DNA from: Candidatus Gottesmanbacteria bacterium RBG_16_37_8
GTDB lineage: Bacteria; Patescibacteriota; Microgenomatia; 2-02-FULL-39-11
DNA length: 7,080 nt
Assembly: GCA_001779055.1 (NCBI GenBank)
Contig: MFJA01000015.1
Span: forward strand, 1,056-8,135
Direction of reading: 5' to 3'
Positions within the stretch are counted from its first letter, which is position 1. Each line of letters begins with the position of its first letter. The notes below the pieces were generated by a model that saw only the letters and a list, made by a program, of their open reading frames with translations, made no database searches and had not been told where the DNA came from. Below, piece after piece: positions 1-5,816 of this stretch. A program made the position numbers and the translations under genes.

Positions 1-22
1 TCTTCCGTTGAGCTACTTCGGC
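1..22 (-). tRNA. tRNA gene, 5' end only (cut by window edge)
   Basis: Read on the minus strand, these bases give GCCGAAG (acceptor 5' strand), TA, GCTC (D-stem 5' strand) and a D-loop start AACGGAAGA. This is the canonical layout of the first 22 nt of a bacterial tRNA. The anticodon lies outside the window, so the identity cannot be read; a GCCGAAG acceptor start would suit tRNA-Thr among others, which is only a guess. The gene directly follows, and is overlapped by, the riboflavin kinase gene, so it may be co-transcribed with the flavin operon. Confidence 0.75.
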
Positions 23-405
23 GTCTGTATCATTTTATCAAATTTATGCACGTGGCGTATATCTTTCTCTATTTGCGTCCGGAAGGAAGAAACGTTTGGA
101 AAATCAATAACTTCCCTGATGTAATCCAAAATCTTAAATTTGACAGTCTGATCGTATAAGTTTCCTTCAAAATTAAGAATATATATCTCCAGACTGATTT
201 CCTTGTCTTTTAAAATCAGACGGGGTCCTTTGTATAAAAGTCCCAGAAAGGATTTATTCCCGATATAAACTGTACATCCGTAAACTCCCTCTTTCAGTTT
301 CCTCAGGAGGTTTTTATTGTCAAGGTTAACAGTCGGATAGCCTAAGTTCCTGCCTGTCTTTTTTCCGTAAATGACTCTTGAATGATAAATTTTATTATTT
401 GCCAT
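13..405 (-). CDS. Riboflavin kinase, stand-alone domain (RibF C-terminal type)
   Basis: Cytoplasmic enzyme that phosphorylates riboflavin to FMN with ATP. The 130-residue protein is just the flavokinase barrel; the N-terminal FAD-synthetase (nucleotidyltransferase) half of bifunctional bacterial RibF is absent. The family hallmark GKKTGRNLGYPTVN (residues 14-27) supplies the nucleotide-binding loop and the PTxN metal/ATP motif. GVYGC (40-44), LLYKGPRL (56-63) and the SLEIYILNFEG segment with the expected catalytic Glu73 follow in the right order and spacing. The ATG at 405 lies inside the last codons of the EcfT gene (11-nt overlap), with AAGGGG two bases upstream as a close SD-like stretch. 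The stop TAG (13-15) lies inside the tRNA that follows. Last gene of the FMN-riboswitch operon, so its role is to trap imported riboflavin as FMN. Confidence 0.9.
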   Translation of the reverse strand: MANNKIYHSRVIYGKKTGRNLGYPTVNLDNKNLLRKLKEGVYGCTVYIGNKSFLGLLYKGPRLILKDKEISLEIYILNFEGNLYDQTVKFKILDYIREVIDFPNVSSFRTQIEKDIRHVHKFDKMIQTPK

Positions 406-970
406 AACCCCTTGAATAAATAGTCAGTGAAATCTGCTCCGCTCTGATAAACGTCCGGTGCAGTAAGGGAATGACAACAGGTAATATATTATGAATTGGA
501 TTAAAAAGCTTTTTTTTATATCCCCGGCTTTGTTGAATTATTTTTATAATTTTTATTTCATCCAGCAGTATTGGAATCAGAGAAAATGTCATTGTCAGGG
601 CAAGCCGAAGATTATAAGGCAGGAAAAAAAGCCCTTTAATTATTTGGCTCGGTGCTGTTACCTCTGTATATAGAAAAACCATCAGACTGATGGCCATGAT
701 TTTTAAAGATGTGGTTATTCCGTTAACGAGTCTTGATGATAAATCTATAGCGGAATTAAATAGCAAATTAAAAATAATAATAGCCAAAGCTATGAATAAT
801 AACGGGTAGAGTCTGACCTTTAATTTAGACAAGCCTGATATGAATAAAACCCAAAGAGATAATATTAGAAGGATTGATAAAATAAATAATAAATTGCGGC
901 TGACAGCCAATATACTGCTTATTATGATAACCGCCGTTATTTTTAGAAGATTGATAATATTTTCCTTCAT
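395..970 (-). CDS. ECF transporter transmembrane subunit EcfT (CbiQ family), short form
   Basis: Membrane coupling protein of an energy-coupling-factor vitamin transporter; it links the ATPases to the substrate-binding S component. The 191 residues begin with hydrophobic helices (about 7-45 and 54-72, then 85-105 and 120-137) and end in the cytoplasmic coupling region. That region carries two Arg-Gly motifs, SRG at 148-150 (QQSRGYKKK) and SRG at 186-188 (YSRGYGK). These correspond to the paired A-R-G motifs that dock EcfT on the ATPase grooves, with Ser in place of Ala. Family members are usually about 220-270 residues; this one stops three residues after the second motif, so a final helix seen in many relatives is missing. 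It starts 6 nt after the ATPase gene and overlaps the kinase gene by 11 nt. No clear SD precedes the ATG. Confidence 0.85.
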   Translation of the reverse strand: MKENIINLLKITAVIIISSILAVSRNLLFILSILLILSLWVLFISGLSKLKVRLYPLLFIALAIIIFNLLFNSAIDLSSRLVNGITTSLKIMAISLMVFLYTEVTAPSQIIKGLFFLPYNLRLALTMTFSLIPILLDEIKIIKIIQQSRGYKKKLFNPIHNILPVVIPLLHRTFIRAEQISLTIYSRGYGK

Positions 971-976
971 CTATTG

Positions 977-1720
977 TTAGAAATTTATATTCGGCCGTTT
1001 AATTCCCAGACTGTCAAGCAAATCAAATTTTGACAGAATTTCTTTAGTATTGCCTGTTGTTTTAATTCTGCCTTGGTCAAGGATCATTATTTGCCTGCTG
1101 AACTTCCATAAGAAATCAGTATCATGTTCAACAACAATGATTGTTTTTTTCCTGCGATTGAGTTCCCGCAGGATTTTGTACAGTTCCACAGAACTTTTAT
1201 AGTCCAGCATGGCAGTAGGCTCATCCAAAATAATGTAGTCGGTATCCATGGCCAAGACTGCTGCCAGGCTTACTTTTTGTTTTTCTCCAACCGATAAACT
1301 CTGCGGGTCTTTTTTTTCGAAGCCTTTTATTGCTACCATTTTTAATGCCTCTTTAACTCTTCTTCCGATATCAGGGTACTTGAGATTAGTCAGTCCAAAT
1401 GCTATTTCTTCCTCAACAGTTAAATTAAAAAGCGTTAAATCAGGATTTTGAAAAACCAATCCTACTTTTGTAGCAATATCAGCTGTTTTGGCTGTTTGAG
1501 TATCCCTGCCGTCCACCAAAATCCGTCCGTCTAAAATACCCGCTATTTGATGGGGAATAATCCCGTTCAGTAAGTAAGTGAAAGTTGATTTGCCCGATCC
1601 GTTAATTCCGCTTATTCCCACAAAATCCCCTTTGGCAATAACATAATTGATATCGGACAAAACCGCTATATTTTTATGATAAGCAAAACTTACCCGTTGA
1701 AGCAGAATACCTTTATCCAT
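977..1720 (-). CDS. ECF transporter ATP-binding subunit (EcfA/CbiO type)
   Basis: Cytoplasmic ABC ATPase that powers vitamin uptake. All ABC motifs are visible in the 247-residue product: Walker A GINGSGKS (38-45), Q-loop VFQNPD with Gln91, signature LSVGEKQ (142-148), Walker B YIILDE (162-167), D-loop MLD (171-173) and switch His199 in VVEHD. The Q-loop followed by an acidic stretch (TVEEEIAFG) is typical of the cobalt/ECF ATPase family. The signature has LSVGE rather than the common LSGGQ, a tolerated variant. Only one ATPase gene is in the operon, so it probably acts as a homodimer, or pairs with a second subunit encoded elsewhere. Spacing is 3 nt to the S-component gene and 6 nt to EcfT. 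Confidence 0.92.
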   Translation of the reverse strand: MDKGILLQRVSFAYHKNIAVLSDINYVIAKGDFVGISGINGSGKSTFTYLLNGIIPHQIAGILDGRILVDGRDTQTAKTADIATKVGLVFQNPDLTLFNLTVEEEIAFGLTNLKYPDIGRRVKEALKMVAIKGFEKKDPQSLSVGEKQKVSLAAVLAMDTDYIILDEPTAMLDYKSSVELYKILRELNRRKKTIIVVEHDTDFLWKFSRQIMILDQGRIKTTGNTKEILSKFDLLDSLGIKRPNINF

Positions 1721-1723
1721 GTT

Positions 1724-2299
1724 TTAGTTTTTCCAGGAAGCAAACCGTTCCAGGCGGAAAGAAAAAACCAGCAGCCAGGCAAAGAAAACATCAATTATTG
1801 ACTGGATGGCATTGAAAATAAAAATAATATACCAGGGAATTGCTGCCATTGCCTGAGCTGAACTCATTCCGGTCCAGATGGGAATTGCGTAAAAATAATT
1901 CAGGGGAATAACTATCAGGTTTCTAAGAATAATCCCCAAAAATAAGGGTAAAATCAGATTTTTGATCTGCCTGTATTTATTGATTTCCTGTTTAGTCACA
2001 TTAAAAAATAAAAAAAGTAAGAGCATGATTGGAATAGTAGCTACCCATTTCATGGATGCCCCAAGCCAGGTATCCGGAGCAAATAAGGTAATGACAATAG
2101 CTCCCAGAAGAGAAACCAAAAAAGATGCTCTGATTCCGAATAAAAAGTAGGCTGTGATCCAGGATACCGCTACCAGATCAATCCACATACCCCATTGTGG
2201 TGACTGATATCCCAGATGATAAAGTTGGAGTACAGCAGAAATGGCTGCTAAAGCGCTGGCAAAGGTTAATTCTCTTGAAGTTAATTTTAGTTTAAACAT
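1724..2299 (-). CDS. ECF transporter S component, probably riboflavin-specific (RibU-like)
   Basis: Integral membrane substrate-binding protein, 191 residues with about six hydrophobic helices, the usual size for an S component. The first helix carries small residues (A14 and A18 in ASALAA) in the Ala-x3-Ala style that contacts EcfT. A conserved-looking loop segment, DTWLGASMKWVATIP (76-90), is reminiscent of flavin-type S components. Specificity rests mainly on context: it is the first gene after an FMN riboswitch and shares the transcript with a riboflavin kinase, so riboflavin is the likely cargo. The ATG at 2299 is the only sensible start; it lies just 8 nt after the U-tract of the leader terminator. 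No well-placed SD is present (GAGGGG is 16 nt upstream, in the terminator stem). A different flavin or vitamin substrate remains possible. Confidence 0.8.
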   Translation of the reverse strand: MFKLKLTSRELTFASALAAISAVLQLYHLGYQSPQWGMWIDLVAVSWITAYFLFGIRASFLVSLLGAIVITLFAPDTWLGASMKWVATIPIMLLLFLFFNVTKQEINKYRQIKNLILPLFLGIILRNLIVIPLNYFYAIPIWTGMSSAQAMAAIPWYIIFIFNAIQSIIDVFFAWLLVFSFRLERFASWKN

Positions 2300-2307
2300 A
2301 ATTTTAT

Positions 2308-2331
2308 AAAAAAAATCCCCTCTTCGGGGAT
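2308..2331 (-). terminator. Intrinsic terminator, output of the FMN riboswitch
   Basis: On the minus strand ATCCCC, loop GAAGA and GGGGAT form a perfect 6-bp hairpin, followed directly by eight T residues. It sits between the aptamer and the first ATG of the operon, where a riboswitch expression platform is expected. Its 5' arm is also complementary to the start of the aptamer (see findings). Confidence 0.85.
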
Positions 2332-2344
2332 AACATTAATAACA

Positions 2345-2360
2345 CGACAGGATACCCTGT
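2345..2360 (-). other. Small hairpin between aptamer and terminator
   Basis: The minus strand reads GACAGG, loop GTAT, CCTGTC: a perfect 6-bp stem with a 4-nt loop in the linker between the FMN aptamer and the terminator. It may organise the expression platform or act as a transcription pause hairpin; its role is inferred only from position. Confidence 0.5.
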
Positions 2361-2363
2361 CTT

Positions 2364-2483
2364 TTCCTTCTTTCATCCCGACTTTACGGTCGCTGTCGTA
2401 GTTTCAACGGCTCATCCCCCGATCTAATCGGGGGTCGTAGAGTTTAACTACCGATTATGACTTACACAAATTCCCCGAAGGAA
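2364..2483 (-). ncRNA. FMN riboswitch (RFN element) aptamer
   Basis: The minus strand carries the RFN consensus blocks in order. P1 5' strand TTCCTTC (2477-2483) pairs perfectly with GAAGGAA (2364-2370). CGGGG and GTGTAAGTC follow as the conserved first-hairpin sequences. A variable stem CCCCCGAT/ATCGGGGG (2416-2434) comes next. The highly conserved 3' block GCGACCGTAAAGTCGGGATG then leads into AAAGAAGG. FMN binding should favour the downstream terminator and switch the transport-kinase operon off. The predicted transcription start lies within a base or two of the P1 5' end. Confidence 0.92.
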
Positions 2484-2490
2484 TGTTATT

Positions 2491-2519
2491 ATATTATTCA
2501 ATTATTCTTGTTTCGTCAA
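2491..2519 (-). promoter_or_regulatory. Sigma70-like promoter of the flavin operon
   Basis: The minus strand has TTGACG (2514-2519) and TAATAT (2491-2496) with a 17-nt spacer, putting the start point near 2484, right at the beginning of the riboswitch. An exact TATAAT also overlaps at 2488-2493 but with a 20-nt spacer. The -35 box lies just before the ATG of the divergent hydrolase gene. Confidence 0.65.
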
Positions 2520-2524
2520 GGCAA

Positions 2525-3148
2525 ATGGAAATAATAACTCTAACTGTTGGCCGGATGCAGGAGAACTGTTATCTGGTTTTTGATAACAAGACAAAAAAGG
2601 GAATTGTTATCGATCCCGGAGATGATGCCGATTATATTGAAAGAATAATTGCGGATCACACAATGATTCCTCAAGCAATAATCGCCACCCATGGCCATTT
2701 TGATCATCTGATGGCCGCCATAGAACTTGTTTTGGCTTACAAGATCCCTTTTATAATTAATTGCCTGGACAAATTCCTGGTTAACAATTTATCTCAGTCT
2801 GCCAAGCATTTCCTGGGTATTGAAGCCGGTCCTCCTCCGCCGGTTGCAGCCTGCCTGAAAGATAAAGAAAAAATCATGATAGGTAAATATACTTTGACAG
2901 TCATCTATACCCCTGGCCATACTCCGGGCAGTATTTGCCTATATGATAAATCTAATAATATATTATTTACCGGAGATACTCTTTTTGCTGATGGCGGAAT
3001 TGGCCGGACTGATTTTTCCTATTCCGACCAGCATAAGCTTACAGCTTCCCTGAAAAAAATCTTCCGTCTTCCCGGCCAAACTTGCATCTTTCCCGGCCAC
3101 GGCCGAGTTTCAACTCTTGAAGAAGAAAAAATCTACCATCACTTATGA
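2525..3148 (+). CDS. Metallo-beta-lactamase-fold hydrolase, glyoxalase II-like
   Basis: Cytoplasmic binuclear metal hydrolase of the hydroxyacylglutathione-hydrolase-like (GloB/YcbL) branch; substrate unknown, likely a thioester. In the 207-residue protein the metal ligands are all present: H56-x-H58-x-D60-H61 (THGHFDH), H132 in GHTPGS, D151 in FTGDTLF and H192 in FPGHG. The beginning, TVGRMQENCYLVFD, is the typical start of this family, which favours the ATG at 2525. An in-frame ATG at 2483 would add 14 residues not seen in the family and would place the start in the divergent promoter and riboswitch. AAGG (2518-2521) is a weak SD at short distance. The last codon overlaps the nuclease start (ATGA), so the two are translationally linked. 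Confidence 0.9.
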   Translation: MEIITLTVGRMQENCYLVFDNKTKKGIVIDPGDDADYIERIIADHTMIPQAIIATHGHFDHLMAAIELVLAYKIPFIINCLDKFLVNNLSQSAKHFLGIEAGPPPPVAACLKDKEKIMIGKYTLTVIYTPGHTPGSICLYDKSNNILFTGDTLFADGGIGRTDFSYSDQHKLTASLKKIFRLPGQTCIFPGHGRVSTLEEEKIYHHL

Positions 3149-3789
3149 AAATTGCTACCTTTACCCTGACTGCTTTAGGCTTAACCGCCGGAACATATTT
3201 CCTGTTATCCTCAAACAAATCCAAACCCATGCCGGTTCCTTTCTACACTGTTGCCCGGGTCATTGACGGTGATACTTTTGTGACAGAAGAGAAACAAAAT
3301 ATCCGTATATCTTCAACAGAAGCTCCAGAACTTGAACAATGCGGCGGATTGGAGGCCAAAAAAGCGCTGGAAAAATTAATTCTCGGCAAACCGGTCTATT
3401 TGAAAGTTTTATTTTTAGATCCATACAGACGCTTTATCAGCCTGGTCTATACTCCTGATTCGTTTGTTAATGAAGAAATGCTTAAAGGCGGATATTCCTA
3501 TTATTACCGGACTTCTCCCGGCAGTATCGGCGAAATATTAAATAAAGCAGGTGATGAGGCCAGAAATAATAAAAGGGGAGTTTATAGCCAAAAGTGTACT
3601 CAACGGAAAAATGCCGCTAACCCTTCCTGTAGTATTAAAGGAAATACCAGAAACGGAAAAATTTATTATGTTCCCCAATGCGGGTTTTATGATCAGGTCG
3701 AAGTACAATTATATTTAGGAGACCGCTGGTTTTGCACAGAAAAAGAAGCTATCAAATCCGGCTTCCGTGCTCCCTCCCAATGCCCTTAG
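3145..3789 (+). CDS. Membrane-anchored staphylococcal-nuclease-like protein with C-terminal sunset-type domain
   Basis: Probable extracytoplasmic nuclease, 214 residues. Residues 3-22 form one hydrophobic segment after Lys2, a signal anchor or uncleaved signal peptide. Residues 34-148 are an SNase/TNase domain: VARVIDGDTF (37-46, first Ca2+-ligand Asp), IRISSTEAPE (53-62, Arg and general-base Glu) and DPYRRF (92-97, second catalytic Arg). The usual second Asp ligand of the (I)DTPE motif is Glu59 here. Residues 160-213 resemble the sunset domain often fused to such nucleases: CSIKGN (162-167), KIYYVPQC, and GDRWFCTEKEAIKSGFR (192-208), with Cys162, Cys179, Cys197 and Cys213. It overlaps the hydrolase gene by 4 nt. 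The role may be extracellular DNA breakdown for nucleotide scavenging. Its TAG stop falls at the edge of a repeat. Confidence 0.85.
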   Translation: MKIATFTLTALGLTAGTYFLLSSNKSKPMPVPFYTVARVIDGDTFVTEEKQNIRISSTEAPELEQCGGLEAKKALEKLILGKPVYLKVLFLDPYRRFISLVYTPDSFVNEEMLKGGYSYYYRTSPGSIGEILNKAGDEARNNKRGVYSQKCTQRKNAANPSCSIKGNTRNGKIYYVPQCGFYDQVEVQLYLGDRWFCTEKEAIKSGFRAPSQCP

Positions 3790-3889
3790 AGCGGGTAACC
3801 GTAATCAACTCGGACCTATTCAAGCTCAAGTACTATATCACGCCTGATCTTCGATTGCAGTTACAAGCTCTTAAAGAACATTTAAGCAT
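3789..3889 (+). repeat. Repeat copy A: tRNA-3'-end-like start plus 56-bp core
   Basis: Starts with GAGCGGG (3789-3795) and ends with a core (3834-3889) that aligns without gaps to 6182-6237; I count about 41 of 56 identical bases. Both cores read in one plus frame as a short peptide with shared residues YIT-DL-LQ followed by LKE-L-I. Copy A overlaps the nuclease stop by one base and runs into the last codons of the nucleosidase-like gene on the other strand. Whether it is a decayed coding region or a non-coding repeat is not clear. Confidence 0.6.
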
Positions 3890-4682
3890 TCAAAGCTTCA
3901 ACGAGTTTAAGTGCATACGGAACTAATCGTTCCATTTGAGTTGGGACTCGCTTGGGATCATATGGTTCATCAGTGTAGTCATTACTTGCTACAGTAAAGC
4001 AACCTATAAATAGTTTTTTCGTAACAAAACAAGCGTGTGCGATGGAATAAGATTCCATATCAGATACAAATCTTTTACATTTTGCACCTTTGGGTAACAT
4101 AGTTTGAGCAATATTATCTAAAAATTCTTTACTAAATGCCCACATATTGCCACCACCAACGTAAGCTGTGTCATAATCAATTTTAAGATCGTCTAGTGTT
4201 TTTTGACATATAGTAATTAATTTTTCATTTGCAGGAAAATAATAAGGCATTCCACCTAGATTATTGCTATTTACTTGGTGCGGTAGTTCACCGAAAACTG
4301 ATAACCAAAGTGAAGAATCTTTTGTCGGAGTGTCTTCTTTTGTACGTGTAATCCAAGATGTCCGATGAAAAAATCCTAAAGGGATTATCACATCACCCAT
4401 TTTGCTTTCGCTATAACTGCCACCAACGCATCCATATTTGATTACAAAGTCAGGATTTACTTCTTTTATTGCTTCAAGGCTAGCAACTGATGCATTAGTG
4501 TCTCCAACGAAAGTTTCAACAATATAAATATTAATTGATTTATACGTAGCCTTGTAAAGTGGAAAAACATCCAGAAGCTTTTTAACTTGAATTGCATTTA
4601 ACTTCTTTAACAAAGGGCGAAGTTCAGTTTCCATCGCTCCTACGAAAAGGATTTTGAGAGTTTTCTTGTTACTTTTATTCAT
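3882..4682 (-). CDS. Nucleoside phosphorylase-family protein, MTA/SAH nucleosidase-like
   Basis: Probable cytoplasmic purine-nucleoside hydrolase or phosphorylase, 266 residues. The N-terminal FVGAMETEL (13-21) matches the start of 5'-methylthioadenosine/S-adenosylhomocysteine nucleosidase, with the catalytic-acid Glu at position 20. YGCVGGS (83-89) and GDVII (96-100) fit the glycine-rich ribose/anion-binding core. VSDMESYSIAHAC (206-218) corresponds to the VEMExxxIAH motif with Glu210, and ASND (232-235) to the SD motif that supplies the base-contacting Asp. The protein is about 30 residues longer than the E. coli enzyme, mainly in the middle, so substrate may differ (MTA/SAH, adenosine or another nucleoside). 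AGGA lies 10 nt before the ATG. It is a single gene between repeat copies, with no operon partner, so acquisition by transfer is plausible. Confidence 0.75.
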   Translation of the reverse strand: MNKSNKKTLKILFVGAMETELRPLLKKLNAIQVKKLLDVFPLYKATYKSINIYIVETFVGDTNASVASLEAIKEVNPDFVIKYGCVGGSYSESKMGDVIIPLGFFHRTSWITRTKEDTPTKDSSLWLSVFGELPHQVNSNNLGGMPYYFPANEKLITICQKTLDDLKIDYDTAYVGGGNMWAFSKEFLDNIAQTMLPKGAKCKRFVSDMESYSIAHACFVTKKLFIGCFTVASNDYTDEPYDPKRVPTQMERLVPYALKLVEALNA

Positions 4683-4696
4683 TAATGTAATTTCCT

Positions 4697-4714
4697 AGTA
4701 ACTTTCTGGTTACT
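4697..4714. repeat. Inverted repeat upstream of the nucleosidase-like gene
   Basis: AGTAAC and GTTACT form a perfect 6-bp inverted repeat around a 6-nt spacer, 15-32 bp upstream of the ATG on the minus strand and next to the AGGA ribosome-binding sequence. It could be an operator or a leader hairpin; there is no T-tract, so it is not a standard terminator. Confidence 0.4.
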
Positions 4715-4725
4715 TCTGTCACTTT

Positions 4726-4753
4726 TGGAGCGGGCGATGGGATTCGAACACAT
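4726..4753 (-). repeat. tRNA-Gly-like 3' end fragment (T-arm, acceptor, CCA)
   Basis: The minus strand reads TTCGAATCCCAT (T-loop and T-stem 3' strand), then CGCCCGC (acceptor 3' strand), T as discriminator, and CCA. A U73 discriminator with a CCCGC acceptor end is typical of tRNA-Gly. Sequence beyond the T-arm has no D-arm or anticodon arm, so this is a fragment, not a gene. The 17 nt at 4728-4744 recur identically at 7064-7080, making it a possible attachment-site remnant. Confidence 0.6.
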
Positions 4754-4777
4754 GAAAATTTCCTGAGGAAAATTTCC
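4754..4777. repeat. Tandem direct repeat of GAAAATTTCC
   Basis: GAAAATTTCC occurs at 4754-4763 and 4768-4777 with a 4-nt spacer; the inner part also forms a short hairpin (TTTCC, TGA, GGAAA). It sits directly beside the tRNA-like fragment. Confidence 0.5.
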
Positions 4778-4892
4778 AGTGTAAACCCTCGACCTTCCCG
4801 CCTTTGGAGGGACATTCAATTCGTAGAGAAACTATTTAACTTTGCTCAAACCTATTTTATCAAGAAATAAGGAAATGATTAATCTTGAATTA

Positions 4893-5774
4893 TTAACGGT
4901 GAAAGTAAGATAAGCCAGCAATACCGGCAATCATTAAGGCTGCAGCTAAATATTGCTTCGTACTCATCAGTTCCCGGTAAACCAATCTTCCATAAATAAC
5001 AGCTACCAGCGGAACACAGCTTAAAATTGTCGAAACTATACTGATTTGTCCAGTTGCATAACCTAAATTCATAAAGATTGATCCTAAACTCCCTAACGAT
5101 CCAATGGTAATAATAGCAAATGAATATCGGGAAAAATCCTTTTTTATATCAATCGGAATTTTAATAATTATTGTCTGCATCGTTGCCATGAACAAAACCG
5201 TAAGTTCAAGAATAAAAGAAAATAAAAATGCCCCTAAAATTCCAGATGGAATACTGAAAAGAGGAAATGTCATACCCCAAAAGATGGCGGCGAGTATTGC
5301 AAAAGGAACTCCGCTTTTAAAGCTAAAAATATTTGATTTCTTAAAATCAGAAAAATTGATTGTTGAAAGAATTATCCCAGTAAAAGCAATAAGAATTGAA
5401 AAAAGCTGACCGGTGGTTATAACTTCTCTAAAAATGACAAGACCGATAAAGCTGGCAATTAAACCGCGAGTACCCACAATTGGAGAAACTATCCCTACTT
5501 TTCCCTTACTTAATGCTTTCATAAAAAAGAAAATACCGCCATAACTGGCAGCAGATATAATAAATCCTAAGAGAATGTAATTTATATCAAAATTTATCGA
5601 CTTAATAAAAAATAGCAAAGCAATAAATGTAATCAGAACAATGACTAAATTCCTGTAAAAGATCATCCTGATCGGTCCTAATATTTCGGAATATTTTTTA
5701 ACAATAGCAGTTTCCAAACCAAAACCTATCATTGAAATCAGAGAAAATACGATAGCCTTCATCTGAAGATTCAT
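4893..5774 (-). CDS. EamA/DMT-superfamily permease
   Basis: Inner-membrane transporter of the drug/metabolite family, 293 residues with about ten hydrophobic helices arranged as two EamA repeats (about 1-140 and 153-290). The repeats show the same ending, an acidic residue before the last helix: FREVITTGQLFSILIAFTGI (115-134) and YRELMSTKQYLAAALMIAGI (266-285). The basic C-terminus FHR and full family length show an intact gene. The substrate cannot be told from sequence; relatives move amino acids, nucleosides, sugars or drugs. ATG at 5774 is the first in-frame start; a second Met codon follows four codons later. There is no SD, and TATAAT lies only 7 nt upstream, so translation may be leaderless. 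It is a single gene bounded by repeat material on both sides. Confidence 0.88.
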   Translation of the reverse strand: MNLQMKAIVFSLISMIGFGLETAIVKKYSEILGPIRMIFYRNLVIVLITFIALLFFIKSINFDINYILLGFIISAASYGGIFFFMKALSKGKVGIVSPIVGTRGLIASFIGLVIFREVITTGQLFSILIAFTGIILSTINFSDFKKSNIFSFKSGVPFAILAAIFWGMTFPLFSIPSGILGAFLFSFILELTVLFMATMQTIIIKIPIDIKKDFSRYSFAIITIGSLGSLGSIFMNLGYATGQISIVSTILSCVPLVAVIYGRLVYRELMSTKQYLAAALMIAGIAGLSYFHR

Positions 5775-5781
5775 GAAGGCA

Positions 5782-5790
5782 ATTATAGCA
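5782..5790 (-). promoter_or_regulatory. Extended -10 promoter of the EamA permease
   Basis: The minus strand reads TGCTATAAT, an exact extended -10 element. No convincing -35 box is seen 16-18 nt upstream, as is usual for TGN-TATAAT promoters. Its start point would fall at about 5774-5776, on or beside the ATG at 5774. Confidence 0.6.
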
Positions 5791-5816
5791 AATGAAAAAT
5801 ATTTAATTTACGTTTC

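Larger units (their letters stand above)
4691..4870 (+). other. Open plus-strand frame without a start codon across the tRNA-like fragment
   Basis: From 4691 to the TAA at 4868-4870 one plus-strand frame stays open for 59 codons but has no ATG or GTG start and no SD. It begins before the tRNA-like fragment, reads through it as GAGDGIRTHEN and continues with NPRPSRLWRDIQFVEK. It resembles the spurious peptides often produced when gene callers read antisense through tRNA 3' ends. I list it because the reading frame remains intact well past the tRNA-like part, which suggests a conserved repeat unit or the tail of a lost gene. It fills most of the gap between the nucleosidase-like gene and the permease. 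Confidence 0.3.

Noticed and set aside
2483..2524. Upstream in-frame ATG for the metallo-hydrolase
   Set aside because: It would add 14 residues unlike the family and overlap the divergent promoter and the riboswitch P1 strand.
3732..3926. 64-residue plus-strand open frame
   Set aside because: It starts inside the nuclease gene in another frame, crosses repeat copy A and ends antisense to the nucleosidase-like gene. No SD; it is not a gene as a whole, though its middle is discussed as repeat core.
4754..4777. Start of a CRISPR array
   Set aside because: Only two 10-bp copies with a 4-nt gap; no spacer-length periodicity and no cas genes in the window.
4726..4801. A full 76-nt tRNA on the minus strand ending in CCA, with GCGGG/CCCGC ends
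   Set aside because: The length and the ends fit, but the inner two acceptor pairs fail, position 8 is not T, and neither a D-arm nor a 5-bp anticodon stem with a 7-nt loop can be formed. Treated as a tRNA-like fragment.
5104..5409. 101-residue plus-strand open frame
   Set aside because: Entirely antisense to the permease gene; its codons mirror the hydrophobic helices of the real protein.
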